A stretch of 64,000 nucleotides of DNA from Halorussus limi (lineage in GTDB: Archaea > Halobacteriota > Halobacteria > Halobacteriales > Haladaptataceae), in contig NZ_CP096659.1 of assembly GCF_023238205.1 (NCBI RefSeq), forward strand, positions 62,001-126,000, read 5' to 3'. Shown here piece after piece: positions 45,712 to 54,451 of this stretch. The position numbers and the translations under genes were made by a program. The notes under the pieces are model-generated. The model searched no databases. It saw only the letters and a list, made by a program, of their open reading frames with translations, and was not told the origin of the DNA. Each line of letters starts with the position of its first letter. Within the stretch, counting starts at the first letter, position 1.

Positions 45712-47472
45712 TCAGGGCGTCAGTCCGACGATTTCCCGGTTCAGGATGTCGGCGTAGCCCGAGAACGAGAACTTGAGTTTCGGGACGCCGGGGAACGTCA
45801 TGGTCTGGACCGCCAGCATCGGACGCTCCGCGTCCGCGCCGAGACGCCGGAGGCCCGACTCCACGGCGTCGTAGAGTTTCGCGGTCTCCTCGACTTCGAG
45901 GTCCGAGCAGACGCCGGCGACGCGAGTCGGGAGTTCCGCGATTACGTCCCCGTCGTCCACGACGGCCCACCCGCCGCCCATCTCCGCGACGCGTTCGACC
46001 GCGGTCCGCATGGCCTCGTCGTCCGCGCCGACTGCGAGGACGCCCGTGGTCTCCCAGACCAGCGTGGTGGCGACCGCGCCCGAGTCGAGGCCGAGACCCG
46101 TCACGAAACCGGTGAAGCCGGTTCCGGCGTCCGTGCTTCGGTCGGAGGCGTCGCGCCTCGGGTGGCGGTCGAGCAGGGTCGCCTTGAGGATTCCCGACTC
46201 GGGGTCCGCGACGAGTCGGTCGCCCTCGACCGGCGGGGAGACGGTCGTCTCGCCCGACAGTAGGCCCTGCTGGTACTCGACCGCGCGGACCTCGCCGCCG
46301 GGACCGGCCGCGTCGGCGGGCACCCGGAACTGCTCGGGGTCGGCCGAGACGTTCACCGAGTCGTAGAAGTGGTCGGGGTACTCGTGGTTCCGGGGCGCGA
46401 CCTTCGACTCGCCCTTGTTGTAGACGACCTCCCCGCCGCTGACGACCGTGGTGACGTTCACCTCGTCGAGGTCGTCGACGAGGACGATGTCGGCGACGCT
46501 GCCGGGCGAGAGCGACCCGACGCCCTCCTCGGCCAGTCCGAAGTGACGGGCCGGGTTGAGCGTCGCCATGCGGATGGCGTCGGCGGGTTCGACGCCCTCC
46601 TCGATGGCCCGGCGGACCACCGCGTCCATGCACCCCTCGTCGATGAGTTCGCGGGGCCACATCCCGTCGGTCGAGAGCGAGAGTTCCGCGGTTGGCACGT
46701 CGGGGTAAGCGTCGCCGATAGCGTCCATGTCGTCGCGAATCGAACCGTAGCGCCCGATGGCGTGGACGCCGTTCTCGACGCGTTCCACGACGTCTTCGCC
46801 CGAGATGGCCTCGTGGTCGTCGTCGATTATCGTGGCGAAGGCCGCGAACTTCTCGCCCGAACATCCGGCGGCGTGGCCCGAGACGGTCTTGTCCTCGGCG
46901 TCCGCGCGCTCGTAGAGCAGTTCCGCGGGCGTGTCCCGGCCGACCGCGTGAATCCAGTCGGTCTCGCCGACGCCGACCACGCGGTCGTCGGCCAGCAGGT
47001 CGGCGAGGGCCTCGGCCTCCTCGTCGTCGGCCCAGCGCGGTTCGAAGGTGTCGAGCAGGGGTTGCGGGGGCACGACCGCCCGGACGCGAACCGGGAGGTA
47101 CGAGGTGGCCGCGAGGAACTGCTCGACGCCCTCCGCGCCGAAGGCCGGGCCGTAGCCCGTGACCTCCGAGACGACCGTGGTAGTGCCGGCCTCGACGGCG
47201 TAGTGGTAGGCGTTCTCGAACGTCTGGTGGAGGTCGAGGTGGGTGTGGGCGTCGACGAACCCCGGCGCGACCACGCGGTCGGTCGCGGTGATGACCCGGG
47301 TCTCGTCGCCGATTACCGGGTCGGCGTCCTCGGGGAGGGCGGCGACGCGGCCGTCCACGACGACCACGTCGCGCGACTGGAACTCTCCCTTCTCGGGCAG
47401 GCAGACCCGGCCGCCCGTGACGACGAGGTCTGCGTCCCCGTCGCCGAGTGCGACCGACTGGAGGTCGTTCAC
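45712..47472 (-). CDS. Adenine deaminase family amidohydrolase
   Basis: The 586-residue protein has an amidohydrolase fold with HTHLDLHQTF near residue 76 (metal site), GHAAGCSGEKF in the middle and a C-terminal domain ending near VQTMTFPGVPKLKFS as in adenine deaminases. The metal site reads HTHLDL where classic AdeC has an HxHIESS pattern, so the substrate could differ from adenine. It starts four bases inside the end of the MBL gene upstream, indicating one transcript of two genes. Confidence 0.8.
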   Translation of the reverse strand: MNDLQSVALGDGDADLVVTGGRVCLPEKGEFQSRDVVVVDGRVAALPEDADPVIGDETRVITATDRVVAPGFVDAHTHLDLHQTFENAYHYAVEAGTTTVVSEVTGYGPAFGAEGVEQFLAATSYLPVRVRAVVPPQPLLDTFEPRWADDEEAEALADLLADDRVVGVGETDWIHAVGRDTPAELLYERADAEDKTVSGHAAGCSGEKFAAFATIIDDDHEAISGEDVVERVENGVHAIGRYGSIRDDMDAIGDAYPDVPTAELSLSTDGMWPRELIDEGCMDAVVRRAIEEGVEPADAIRMATLNPARHFGLAEEGVGSLSPGSVADIVLVDDLDEVNVTTVVSGGEVVYNKGESKVAPRNHEYPDHFYDSVNVSADPEQFRVPADAAGPGGEVRAVEYQQGLLSGETTVSPPVEGDRLVADPESGILKATLLDRHPRRDASDRSTDAGTGFTGFVTGLGLDSGAVATTLVWETTGVLAVGADDEAMRTAVERVAEMGGGWAVVDDGDVIAELPTRVAGVCSDLEVEETAKLYDAVESGLRRLGADAERPMLAVQTMTFPGVPKLKFSFSGYADILNREIVGLTP

Positions 47473-48422
47473 TCCGCCACCTCCCAGACGACCACGCCGC
47501 CCTGCTCGCGCGCGTCGACTTCGCCGCGGTCGTCCAACACGTCGAGGTGGCCGACCGCCTCGCTCATCCCCGAGAAGTACTCGGTCGCCGGCAGGTCGTC
47601 GAACAGTTCCTCCATCACCTCGACCGCGGTGGTCGGGCCGTCCGCCACGATTTCGCGGACGTTCTCGGTCCGGTCGTCGTGGGCGTCCAGAATCTCGCCG
47701 ATGCGCTCGCGGGGGTTCGTGATCTCCTCGCGGTGGCCCGGCAGGAAGCGGTCGAACTCGCGCTCGCGGAGACTCGCCAGCGAGCGGTTGAACGCCGGGA
47801 GGACTCGCGGGCGCTCGCCGCCCTCCTCGGCCGGGGGTTGGAGCAGGGGATTGGGCGTGATGTCGGGGAGGACGTGGTCGCCGACGAGGGCGCGCTTCTC
47901 TCCGTCGGCCTCGTAGGTGAAGATGGTCTCGCCGGCCGCGTGGCCCTGCACGGCCTCGGCCGTGAGGGCGGTTCCGGTGACGTCGACGGTCTCGCCGTCT
48001 TCGAGCGTGGTGTCGGTCTCGACGCCAGGCGCGACGTTGAGGAAGACCTCTGGCAGGTCGGTGATGGTCTCGGCCGTCGAGCGGGCCATCCCGTGGGTCT
48101 CGAAGAAGTCCACGAAGAACGACTGCTCGTAGTCGAGTCGGGCCTCGAAGTCCGCGATGACCTCGGCGGTCGTGGGGCTGGCGACGACCCGCGCGCCCGC
48201 CTCCCGGAGCCGCTTGGCGAGTCCGAAGTGGTCGGGGTGCGGGTGGGTTACCAACACCTGTTCGACGTCGGCCGGGCCCATCTCACGGGCTTCGAGTTCG
48301 TCGAGCAGCGCCGACCACGCCTCTTCGCTCCCCGGTCCGGGGTCGACCAGCGTCCGCCCAGCGAGGTAGGCGTTGACCGGGCCGACTTGGAACGGCGTCG
48401 GTATCGAGAACCGCGTGAACAT
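47469..48422 (-). CDS. MBL-fold metallohydrolase (lactamase_B, LACTB2-like)
   Basis: A 317-residue protein with VTHPHPDHFGLAKRL (HxHxDH site), then VQGHAAGETIF and VGDHVLP with further metal ligands, and a C-terminal winged-helix-like segment. The N-terminal NAYLAGRTLVDPGPG is typical of this branch. It is the first gene of a pair overlapping the amidohydrolase by four bases. I chose the ATG at 48422; the frame is open to 48524 but the residues upstream do not fit the family. Confidence 0.85.
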   Translation of the reverse strand: MFTRFSIPTPFQVGPVNAYLAGRTLVDPGPGSEEAWSALLDELEAREMGPADVEQVLVTHPHPDHFGLAKRLREAGARVVASPTTAEVIADFEARLDYEQSFFVDFFETHGMARSTAETITDLPEVFLNVAPGVETDTTLEDGETVDVTGTALTAEAVQGHAAGETIFTYEADGEKRALVGDHVLPDITPNPLLQPPAEEGGERPRVLPAFNRSLASLREREFDRFLPGHREEITNPRERIGEILDAHDDRTENVREIVADGPTTAVEVMEELFDDLPATEYFSGMSEAVGHLDVLDDRGEVDAREQGGVVVWEVAE

Positions 48423-48623
48423 AGGGACACTGTGGCCGCCTGCCGATAAACAGTTTTTGACACGCTCCGGCGCTCGGACGGAAACGTAGCGCGACTGGAA
48501 ACCGCCGGCGGCGCGCATCTTCACCGCCGGCAGGTGGCGCGTCTCGCAGTTCGTGGCGACCGTGCTCCGTCGGAGTAAGAGCTATATCTGTCCTTCACGT
48601 AGGAACACAATGGTGCGTGAGAC

Positions 48624-48803
48624 ATGAACAAACATTTCGAAGACGCGTGGTACTACGGCAAGCGCGCGGGCAGACACCTCGCCCGGGGTGTCCGCGAGGA
48701 ACTGGCCCCCGTCGAGCGACGCGTGCGGAAGGCCACTGGCCGCGAGCAGACGCCGACGACCCGCGCCCGGCGCGCGGTGCGGAAGGCCCGCGAACGAGTC
48801 TGA
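48624..48803 (+). CDS. Small basic conserved protein
   Basis: A 59-residue protein beginning MNKHFEDAWYYGKRAG and containing GVREELAPVERRVRKATG with a basic tail. Its haloarchaeal acidic/basic pattern and its upstream AT-rich stretch (GAGCTATATCTGTCC, about 48580) support it being real. Function unknown. Confidence 0.6.
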   Translation: MNKHFEDAWYYGKRAGRHLARGVREELAPVERRVRKATGREQTPTTRARRAVRKARERV

Positions 48804-48905
48804 CGCCGGGACTGCTCCGTGTCGCGCGGAGAGTCCCGGACGGCGGTCACGTTTCCGACCGTAAAGTAAGTCTTAAGTCCGGGAAGGGGGAAGAATGGAC
48901 TGCCC

Positions 48906-48980
48906 GGGTCGGTAGTCTAGTCCGGTTATGACAGCTCCTTCACACGGAGCAGGTCGGCGGTTCGAATCCGCCCCGACCCA
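48906..48980 (+). tRNA. tRNA-Val (CAC)
   Basis: Acceptor GGGTCGG pairs with CCGACCC; the anticodon stem GCTCC/GGAGC encloses loop TTCACAC, giving anticodon CAC (valine, codon GUG). T arm GGCGG-TTCGAAT-CCGCC. The 75-base gene with discriminator A ends exactly where base composition and gene content change, so its 3' end is the probable integration site of the element. Confidence 0.95.
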
Positions 48981-49541
48981 TTCGCTCGTTTCCGCATTCT
49001 GAAGGACCAATAATCGCAAGACGGCTGCACGGTGGTAGTCTTGAGAGTCCTGTTTTTGGGTTTGAAGTCACCAGTTCGGCTGACGCGCACCTTCCACGTC
49101 ACGGGGTTATTCTGAAGGAGTGCGTGAGTCCTTATATACCTCAGCAAGGGGTAGCGTTCGCAGCACTCCGAGTCAGCTTGGACTAGTTCGTTCTGTGACG
49201 CAGAGAAAATACGGGGTCTATATGTCAACGTTTAACTCGGTATCGGGGGTGGTGTGTTGGGAGAAACACTTACAATCGAGGTTCGTAAGTCAGCGAAATG
49301 ATAAGCGTGGTTTCGAAGGGTTCGAGGGTTGAATTGCTGGTTTTCACTTGTAATCTGGAGGGTCTCGGTCTAGACGGTGTGAGACTGGTTTGCACGATGA
49401 AGGGTTTTTAAGCGTCGAACCATCACCGGGCTGTGACGTTGTCTGGAGTGGTCCCCAGACCCGCGTACACGATTTATACCGCATACGCGGCGTGTTCGCG
49501 TTTGAACCGACCAGAAACAGTTAATTCGGTGATTCAATAGA
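48981..49541. other. 561-bp non-coding left end of the provirus
   Basis: No convincing gene. It contains TATA-like elements near 49131 (CTTATATAC) and 49469 (GATTTATACC), an 11-bp direct repeat ATTCTGAAGGA at about 48996 and 49109, one GTCTAGAC palindrome at 49368, a T-rich run (GGGTTTTTAAGC near 49402) and a hairpin candidate at 49441-49460 (GTCTGG/CCAGAC). It is likely the control region of the structural operon and possibly a replication or integration site. Confidence 0.45.
49368..49375. repeat. GTCTAGAC palindrome, copy 1
   Basis: First of eight identical 8-bp palindromes restricted to the element. Intergenic, upstream of the structural operon (context GGTCTAGACGG). Confidence 0.8.
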
Positions 49542-49925
49542 ATGTCAAGTTTTGATTTCGATGGAATCGACATCCCACTGCTCGCTGCATTCGCCCTGTT
49601 CGGCGTTGTAGCGACCGGGATCGGCAGTATTTCCCTGTTCGGTATCGACTTCAACCAAACCCTGTTCACCGCGCTTGGATTTGACGCGAGCTACGCCTTT
49701 GTCGGCAGTATCGTGTCTCTCGCCGGAATTGGCGCGACGAACGAAATCGACTCGACTGACCCTGAACTTGAGCAACGCGCCCTTCTCGGCGCTGCGCTGT
49801 TCGTGATGGTCATTCAGCAGTGGGTTCCTGAAGTCAATAACGCGATTACTGGTAACGACTTCGTTGGTCTCGCTGTGTTCCTGCTTGAAGCAGGCGCAGC
49901 GGCCAGCATTTCCTACCTCGGATAA
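49542..49925 (+). CDS. VP3-like small membrane protein (pleolipovirus internal membrane protein)
   Basis: The 127-residue protein has four hydrophobic segments (about 12-32, 38-60, 82-95, 105-125) with short acidic loops, the size and topology of the internal membrane protein VP3 of pleolipoviruses. It has no signal peptide and no catalytic motif. It starts the structural operon and ends six bases before the spike-like gene, which follows VP3 in those viruses. Assignment rests on size, topology and order; sequence comparison was not possible. Confidence 0.65.
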   Translation: MSSFDFDGIDIPLLAAFALFGVVATGIGSISLFGIDFNQTLFTALGFDASYAFVGSIVSLAGIGATNEIDSTDPELEQRALLGAALFVMVIQQWVPEVNNAITGNDFVGLAVFLLEAGAAASISYLG

Positions 49926-49931
49926 CAACTT

Positions 49932-51503
49932 ATGAATGATGATGCACAGTCTGACGAACGTACTCCCCTCCTGCGGCGTGTAGCGTCAGTTGTCGCGGTC
50001 TTCCTGCTTGTGTCGACTGCGTGTCTCACTCCGGTTCTGGGTCCTGCCAGTCCTGTTCAGCGGGCGTCAGCAACCCACGAATGCGACGGATTGGATATGG
50101 TTGTCGCCGTGTTCTCTGCAGGGCAGATTAACGAGGACAAGTGTGGGGACAACCACGTTGACCACGTTATCGAGGACATGCAGGAGTCTGACGCCAACCA
50201 AACCAAAACCGACATCTACTCGGCTGCGTCGGGGCAGAAGGCGCAGACACAGAACTCGCTCACGGTGATGGACAATTATTTGAACGATACAGAGTCAGTT
50301 GCGTGGATGCACGCCGAGAAAGCTATCGCCAAAGCCTACAAAAACGGGAAGTCGAAGGCTGAAGCGAAGATCGCGGCGAAAGAAGCCATCGAGGATTACT
50401 ACGCTGTCAAACAACGCAACCTGATTGAGACGTGGAATGTATCGCTGACGGCAGCAGATACGTTACGTCAACGTGCAGTAATGGAGGAAAAGGTCCCTGA
50501 CGACTACGTGTATACTGCAACTGAGAGCCGTGATGATGCGACGACATCAGTTGACAGTACTAACTACACATCCACACAGATTACGCTGGTTAACGAAACC
50601 TCTCACAACGTGTCTTCACTCCGGATGAACATGTCGGGGTACAGCACCCCAGCAATCGTGACTGTCTCCGGAATGACACAGAAACCTTCGTACAACAGTC
50701 TGTACGTAGGGACTTTCGAGTCTGAAGGGAATTTTGATGGGTCTCAGGTCTATCTGCAGGGGATTGCAGTTGCCCCTCCATCGTCTGATTACTCCCGGCT
50801 CCAATATCTGGAGTTCCAGCAATTCGAAACTCGATGGAACAAACTTGGCAGTAAGGCCTCCTCGCTCCAAAGCGAGGTTGATCCCTACGTCGATTCGACG
50901 TGGGATGCCTACCAAGAAGACCGTATCAACGCTTCTGACGTAATGTCGCGGACGACCCTGATGTTCGAGCAAGGGGTTGACGCGAAGAATTCGTCGGGGA
51001 TGTATAATACGGTTGCAGGTCTCGCCGCAATGGGTCTTGAAACCCCGAATCTGAACGAATCCGGGTATATGACTGTCCAGATGGATGGTCAGACCTACGA
51101 GGGTCTCCTGCTTGCCGACAACCCTCCGAACGGGACTTGGGAGACGAATACGACGTATACTGCGTCGAATTTCTCAGGGCCAGTTAACTTGGCGACCCTC
51201 GACGGCGGTCTCAAAACCGTCGAAGGGGAGTTCGTCATTCAGAATATGACTGACAAGTCAGGTGATGAGATTCAGTCGATTCAGACTCGTGAATACGTCT
51301 ACAAGACGAGTGACGCGAGCGGGTTGCTTGAGAAGATGGAGGATATGCAGACGCTCCGCATGGAGATTGAGGAGCGTGAGCCGACTGCCGGTGGGGGTTC
51401 GTCTAGTGGAACAGGTCTGGACAACGTGTCCATGAAACAGATTGGGGCGATTCTCGCCATTCTCGGCGGTCTCGCCCTCATCTCAAGTCGAGGTAAGAAC
51501 TAG
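49932..51503 (+). CDS. Spike-like surface protein (VP4-like) with signal peptide and C-terminal anchor
   Basis: A 523-residue protein with a signal sequence (ASVVAVFLLVSTACLTPVL, about 18-36, ending near QRASA), a long ectodomain, a low-complexity Gly/Ser segment (GGGSSSGTGL) and one C-terminal helix (IGAILAILGGLALI) with a short basic tail. HRPV-1-type spike proteins have this size and topology. The N-terminal third is helical with many Lys/Glu; the rest is richer in Ser, Thr and Asn (potential N-glycosylation). It is the second gene of the structural cluster. Confidence 0.65.
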   Translation: MNDDAQSDERTPLLRRVASVVAVFLLVSTACLTPVLGPASPVQRASATHECDGLDMVVAVFSAGQINEDKCGDNHVDHVIEDMQESDANQTKTDIYSAASGQKAQTQNSLTVMDNYLNDTESVAWMHAEKAIAKAYKNGKSKAEAKIAAKEAIEDYYAVKQRNLIETWNVSLTAADTLRQRAVMEEKVPDDYVYTATESRDDATTSVDSTNYTSTQITLVNETSHNVSSLRMNMSGYSTPAIVTVSGMTQKPSYNSLYVGTFESEGNFDGSQVYLQGIAVAPPSSDYSRLQYLEFQQFETRWNKLGSKASSLQSEVDPYVDSTWDAYQEDRINASDVMSRTTLMFEQGVDAKNSSGMYNTVAGLAAMGLETPNLNESGYMTVQMDGQTYEGLLLADNPPNGTWETNTTYTASNFSGPVNLATLDGGLKTVEGEFVIQNMTDKSGDEIQSIQTREYVYKTSDASGLLEKMEDMQTLRMEIEEREPTAGGGSSSGTGLDNVSMKQIGAILAILGGLALISSRGKN

Positions 51504-51504
51504 A

Positions 51505-52341
51505 ATGAGTAACAACGATACAACGAAACGGTTTGCTGCCCTCATGGCAGCGCTTGCGGTAGTAGCATCGGTATTCGCAGGACCAGCAATCGCTGGAACT
51601 GTGTCTGGAAACGAAGGCGTCGTCTTCCCCGACCCGGCGGACAACAGTACAGACGACCGTACTGGGATTGCAGTAGGGGTTGACGCGATGAACGCCACGA
51701 CTAACGTCACAATCGACTCTGTGACGCTGAACGGAACCACTGTCTCAACCGACTACGTGGTTGAGCAAGGGGCTGTGGCGACGATTTCGACGTTCTCCGG
51801 GAATAACACGGATAGTATGCTGTATGTCGATATTGCTGATGTCCCGCTCTCCGGGAGTGTTGACGTGGCGTACACGGTGAACGGGACTCAGTACACGGAC
51901 TCTATCAGCTACGACATTGACTCGGACGATGACGGTGTGTCGGACAGTCAGGACGAGTACCCTGACAACGCTCCGCAGACGTTCACGGAGAATGCGTCTG
52001 ACAACGAGACCGTCTCGTCTGCTTACGTTGAAGCATCGAACGGTACTTTCGACGTGACCGTGACGGCGAACGGTTCGGTTGTTGGTTCGATGGATAATGT
52101 GCAGGTTAACAGTTCGTCCGAGCTTGTCGAAGTGAGTGTTGACGACGGTACTTACGACACGTACACCATCGAGTTCGAAGGTAACGCAACTGTTCAGTCG
52201 CACGGCCTGATTTACGAGGCGTACACCGGTTCCGGTTCCTCGTCCGGTTCGTCTAGTGGGTTCGGTCTGAGTGACGCGCAACTCGGCGGTATCGTTGTGT
52301 TTGTCGCTGGTCTCGGGATTGTGCTTCTGAGCCGGGACTAA
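51505..52341 (+). CDS. Anchored surface protein with calcium-binding-like loop (paralogue A)
   Basis: A 278-residue protein with an N-terminal signal (ALMAALAVVASVFAGPAIAG), a beta-rich ectodomain, an Asp-rich loop DSDDDGVSDSQDEYPD (near residue 153) like calcium-binding TSP3 or dockerin loops, then a C-terminal domain containing EGNATVQSHGLIYEA, a Ser/Gly linker and a final helix (IVVFVAGLGIVLL). The ATG at 51505 follows the spike stop by one base. The C-terminal domain is clearly related to the next gene (HGNATVESHGLLYEA), so the two are tandem paralogues. Confidence 0.7.
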   Translation: MSNNDTTKRFAALMAALAVVASVFAGPAIAGTVSGNEGVVFPDPADNSTDDRTGIAVGVDAMNATTNVTIDSVTLNGTTVSTDYVVEQGAVATISTFSGNNTDSMLYVDIADVPLSGSVDVAYTVNGTQYTDSISYDIDSDDDGVSDSQDEYPDNAPQTFTENASDNETVSSAYVEASNGTFDVTVTANGSVVGSMDNVQVNSSSELVEVSVDDGTYDTYTIEFEGNATVQSHGLIYEAYTGSGSSSGSSSGFGLSDAQLGGIVVFVAGLGIVLLSRD

Positions 52342-52346
52342 CCACT

Positions 52347-52354
52347 GTCTAGAC
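52347..52354. repeat. GTCTAGAC palindrome, copy 2
   Basis: Lies in the 40-bp gap between the two paralogous surface-protein genes (context TGTCTAGACGC). Confidence 0.8.
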
Positions 52355-52381
52355 GCTTCTCTTTGGAGGTGACACTAACGC

Positions 52382-53506
52382 ATGTTCAACTCAAACGATA
52401 ATGGAGGTGAGAACAGAACCAGACAAACGGTAGCAGTCATAATAGCAGTGCTTGTCGTCGCAAACGTAGTTACGGGGGTAACTCTCGCGACGACAGGATG
52501 GTACACAGTGTTCAACAGCGACGGGTCAACGAACCCAGACGAACTCGTCAAATCAGGATCAGCAACCTACGACTCAACGAGTGACCGGTTCATCGTCTCA
52601 CCGGCAGGTTCGTCGTCTAACGGACGGTGGACGTACTCACAGGTCAGCAGTGACACTGTCCGTCTTAACCAAACCGTTCGAATTACCGGTGGTAACGTCA
52701 ATATCATGGTGTTTGGTGATGACGCGACATCAGCAAACACTGGGTATAGTGTCGTCTTCACGGAGGGGAAAGGCACTGTCAAACTCGTTAATGAATCGTC
52801 AGGGAATACCCTGAAATCGGCGTCGTACAGTTATGGGAAGGACTCCTACGACTCATCAATCCTGTATGATCAGGGTGATGTCACTGTTGGGATTGATGGG
52901 CAGACTGTCCTGACGTACTCGATCTCTAACCCCTCTGCTTCCGGTTCGCTTGTTTCGTATCGTGGATGGACGGGGAGTTCCGGCGATAACGCGGTTGATA
53001 ACGTTAAGATTGAGTTCCCGACCGAGGATACTGATGGAGACAGTATCTACGATCACAACGACCCTTACCCGAACGACGCGAAGACCACGTACACGTTCAC
53101 GTCTGACTCGAACGAGACGGTTGATAAGGCGTATCTGGAGGTCTCGAACGGCAGTCTGGATGCTTCGCTCTATGGAGTGAATACTACGTCCGGGGAGCGT
53201 ATCAAGCTGTCAGAGACGCACGCAGACGTTGGTAATGAGACGACCCTTATGACGCTTGATGCAGTGAGCGGTTACGATGAGTACGATCTGATGGTTCACG
53301 GTAACGCTACTGTCGAATCACATGGCCTGTTGTATGAGGCGAACAGCGGTGGAGGTGTTTCCTCGGAGACGTTCAATGATGGTATCAGTTCTGTCCTTGG
53401 CGGTCTCTCAACCGTGTTCGCCGGGTTACGGACAGGACAGATTGCCCTCGGAGTCCTAATGTCCGTTATCGGTGTCGCGCTTTGGTTCCGGGAGGGAGGT
53501 AGTTGA
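52382..53506 (+). CDS. Anchored surface protein with lectin-like N-domain and calcium loop (paralogue B)
   Basis: A 374-residue protein with an N-terminal membrane helix (VAVIIAVLVVANVVTGVTL), a beta-sandwich-like region (about 45-215) whose repeated Gly/Asp/Ser strands and DNVKIEF end recall LamG/concanavalin-like folds, an Asp-rich loop DTDGDSIYDHNDPYPND (about 219-235) and a domain homologous to paralogue A, then a helix (GQIALGVLMSVIGVALWF) near the C-terminus. Its ATG follows a GTCTAGAC site. Could be a receptor-binding protein or an accessory spike. Confidence 0.65.
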   Translation: MFNSNDNGGENRTRQTVAVIIAVLVVANVVTGVTLATTGWYTVFNSDGSTNPDELVKSGSATYDSTSDRFIVSPAGSSSNGRWTYSQVSSDTVRLNQTVRITGGNVNIMVFGDDATSANTGYSVVFTEGKGTVKLVNESSGNTLKSASYSYGKDSYDSSILYDQGDVTVGIDGQTVLTYSISNPSASGSLVSYRGWTGSSGDNAVDNVKIEFPTEDTDGDSIYDHNDPYPNDAKTTYTFTSDSNETVDKAYLEVSNGSLDASLYGVNTTSGERIKLSETHADVGNETTLMTLDAVSGYDEYDLMVHGNATVESHGLLYEANSGGGVSSETFNDGISSVLGGLSTVFAGLRTGQIALGVLMSVIGVALWFREGGS

Positions 53507-53685
53507 TGTTCTTCCTCCTGTCGTTCGTGTTCAGCATCCTTGACGACTTCCTGAAGCCGATCATCGCTATCGTCGCATTGGTGTTGATAGCGCAAATCGC
53601 GGGGATAGACGTTATCTCAATGGCGACCGGTGCAGTTGAATCGTTCATCGAGCAACAGGTTCAGGAGGCAATCTCGCCTCTCTGA
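53506..53685 (+). CDS. Small membrane protein
   Basis: A 59-residue protein, hydrophobic for its first 40 residues (FLLSFVFSILDDF and PIIAIVALVLIAQIAGI), ending in an amphipathic tail (FIEQQVQEAISPL). Its ATG overlaps the stop of the upstream gene, which indicates translational coupling. Function unknown; it may be an envelope or membrane-remodelling component. Confidence 0.6.
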   Translation: MFFLLSFVFSILDDFLKPIIAIVALVLIAQIAGIDVISMATGAVESFIEQQVQEAISPL

Positions 53686-53707
53686 CGCGGTTCTTTCAGT
53701 CATAACT

Positions 53708-54436
53708 ATGCAGACAAGCAAAACGAGTATAGCGGCGCTGCTGGTCATTCTCGTAGCCACTAGTGGTATCGGTGTTGCAGGTGCGGACACGGGCAGTACC
53801 ACGAGTACGCCCACGCACAACACTACGACTACGCAGACGCCCACAACAACGACCACAGACGTATCGACTACCAACCAACAATCCTCGACGACAACGACGA
53901 CAACTCCGGCTACCGGGGCTACCTCGGGACAGACCAATCAAGACTGCATCCAAGTCGTCACGAAGCAAGGAGGAACCACGACGAAACAATGCATCCCACG
54001 CCACTACCAAAAGATAGACAATTCCACGTCAGTCGTTGCTGTTGACTGGGACAGCGAAGTCGTCACAATTGTCATCGAAAGTGAGACCCCGCAACAAATC
54101 TCCATCACAGACCCGTACAGCGTTGATAAAAACAAGCAAGGAGGGGATGTGGCCTTCACTGACGAAACGTTATCTAGCGGTCGTAATGTCGTCCATATGC
54201 GGGCGACTGAGAAAAGTGGGGATAAGGAGCTTTGGATTGGAACTTCAGAGGATTTGGACTACATCTCCAACCCTGAAACGCCATTCCTCGTGAATGGCAT
54301 CAAAACCGTTCATATCTACCTTAGTGGGGCGGCTGGCGGATCAAGTATCATCCTCGTCGGTTTGGCGTTCGTCGCATACAAGAGAAGGAAGATTAAGAAT
54401 GGGTGGACGAACGTTATCGAGGACTACAAGCCGTGA
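53708..54436 (+). CDS. Thr-rich stalk surface protein with C-terminal anchor
   Basis: A 242-residue protein from the ATG at 53708. A signal sequence (IAALLVILVATSGIGVAG) is followed by about 55 residues very rich in Thr and Ser (a likely glycosylated stalk), a folded ectodomain with a Cys pair (NQDCIQ and KQCIPR) and a C-terminal helix (SSIILVGLAFVAY) with a basic tail (KRRKIKNG). The frame extends upstream to 53630 but that is outside the signal sequence. Likely another exposed virion or cell-surface protein. Confidence 0.68.
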   Translation: MQTSKTSIAALLVILVATSGIGVAGADTGSTTSTPTHNTTTTQTPTTTTTDVSTTNQQSSTTTTTTPATGATSGQTNQDCIQVVTKQGGTTTKQCIPRHYQKIDNSTSVVAVDWDSEVVTIVIESETPQQISITDPYSVDKNKQGGDVAFTDETLSSGRNVVHMRATEKSGDKELWIGTSEDLDYISNPETPFLVNGIKTVHIYLSGAAGGSSIILVGLAFVAYKRRKIKNGWTNVIEDYKP

Positions 54437-54451
54437 TTTGGTGATTTCTCT

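Noticed and set aside
48926-49228. A 100-residue minus-strand frame overlapping tRNA-Val
   Set aside because: It ends inside the tRNA gene and has no protein features.
49120-49332. A 70-residue plus frame in the left end of the provirus
   Set aside because: No promoter spacing, no recognisable residues, and it lies in a region that looks regulatory.
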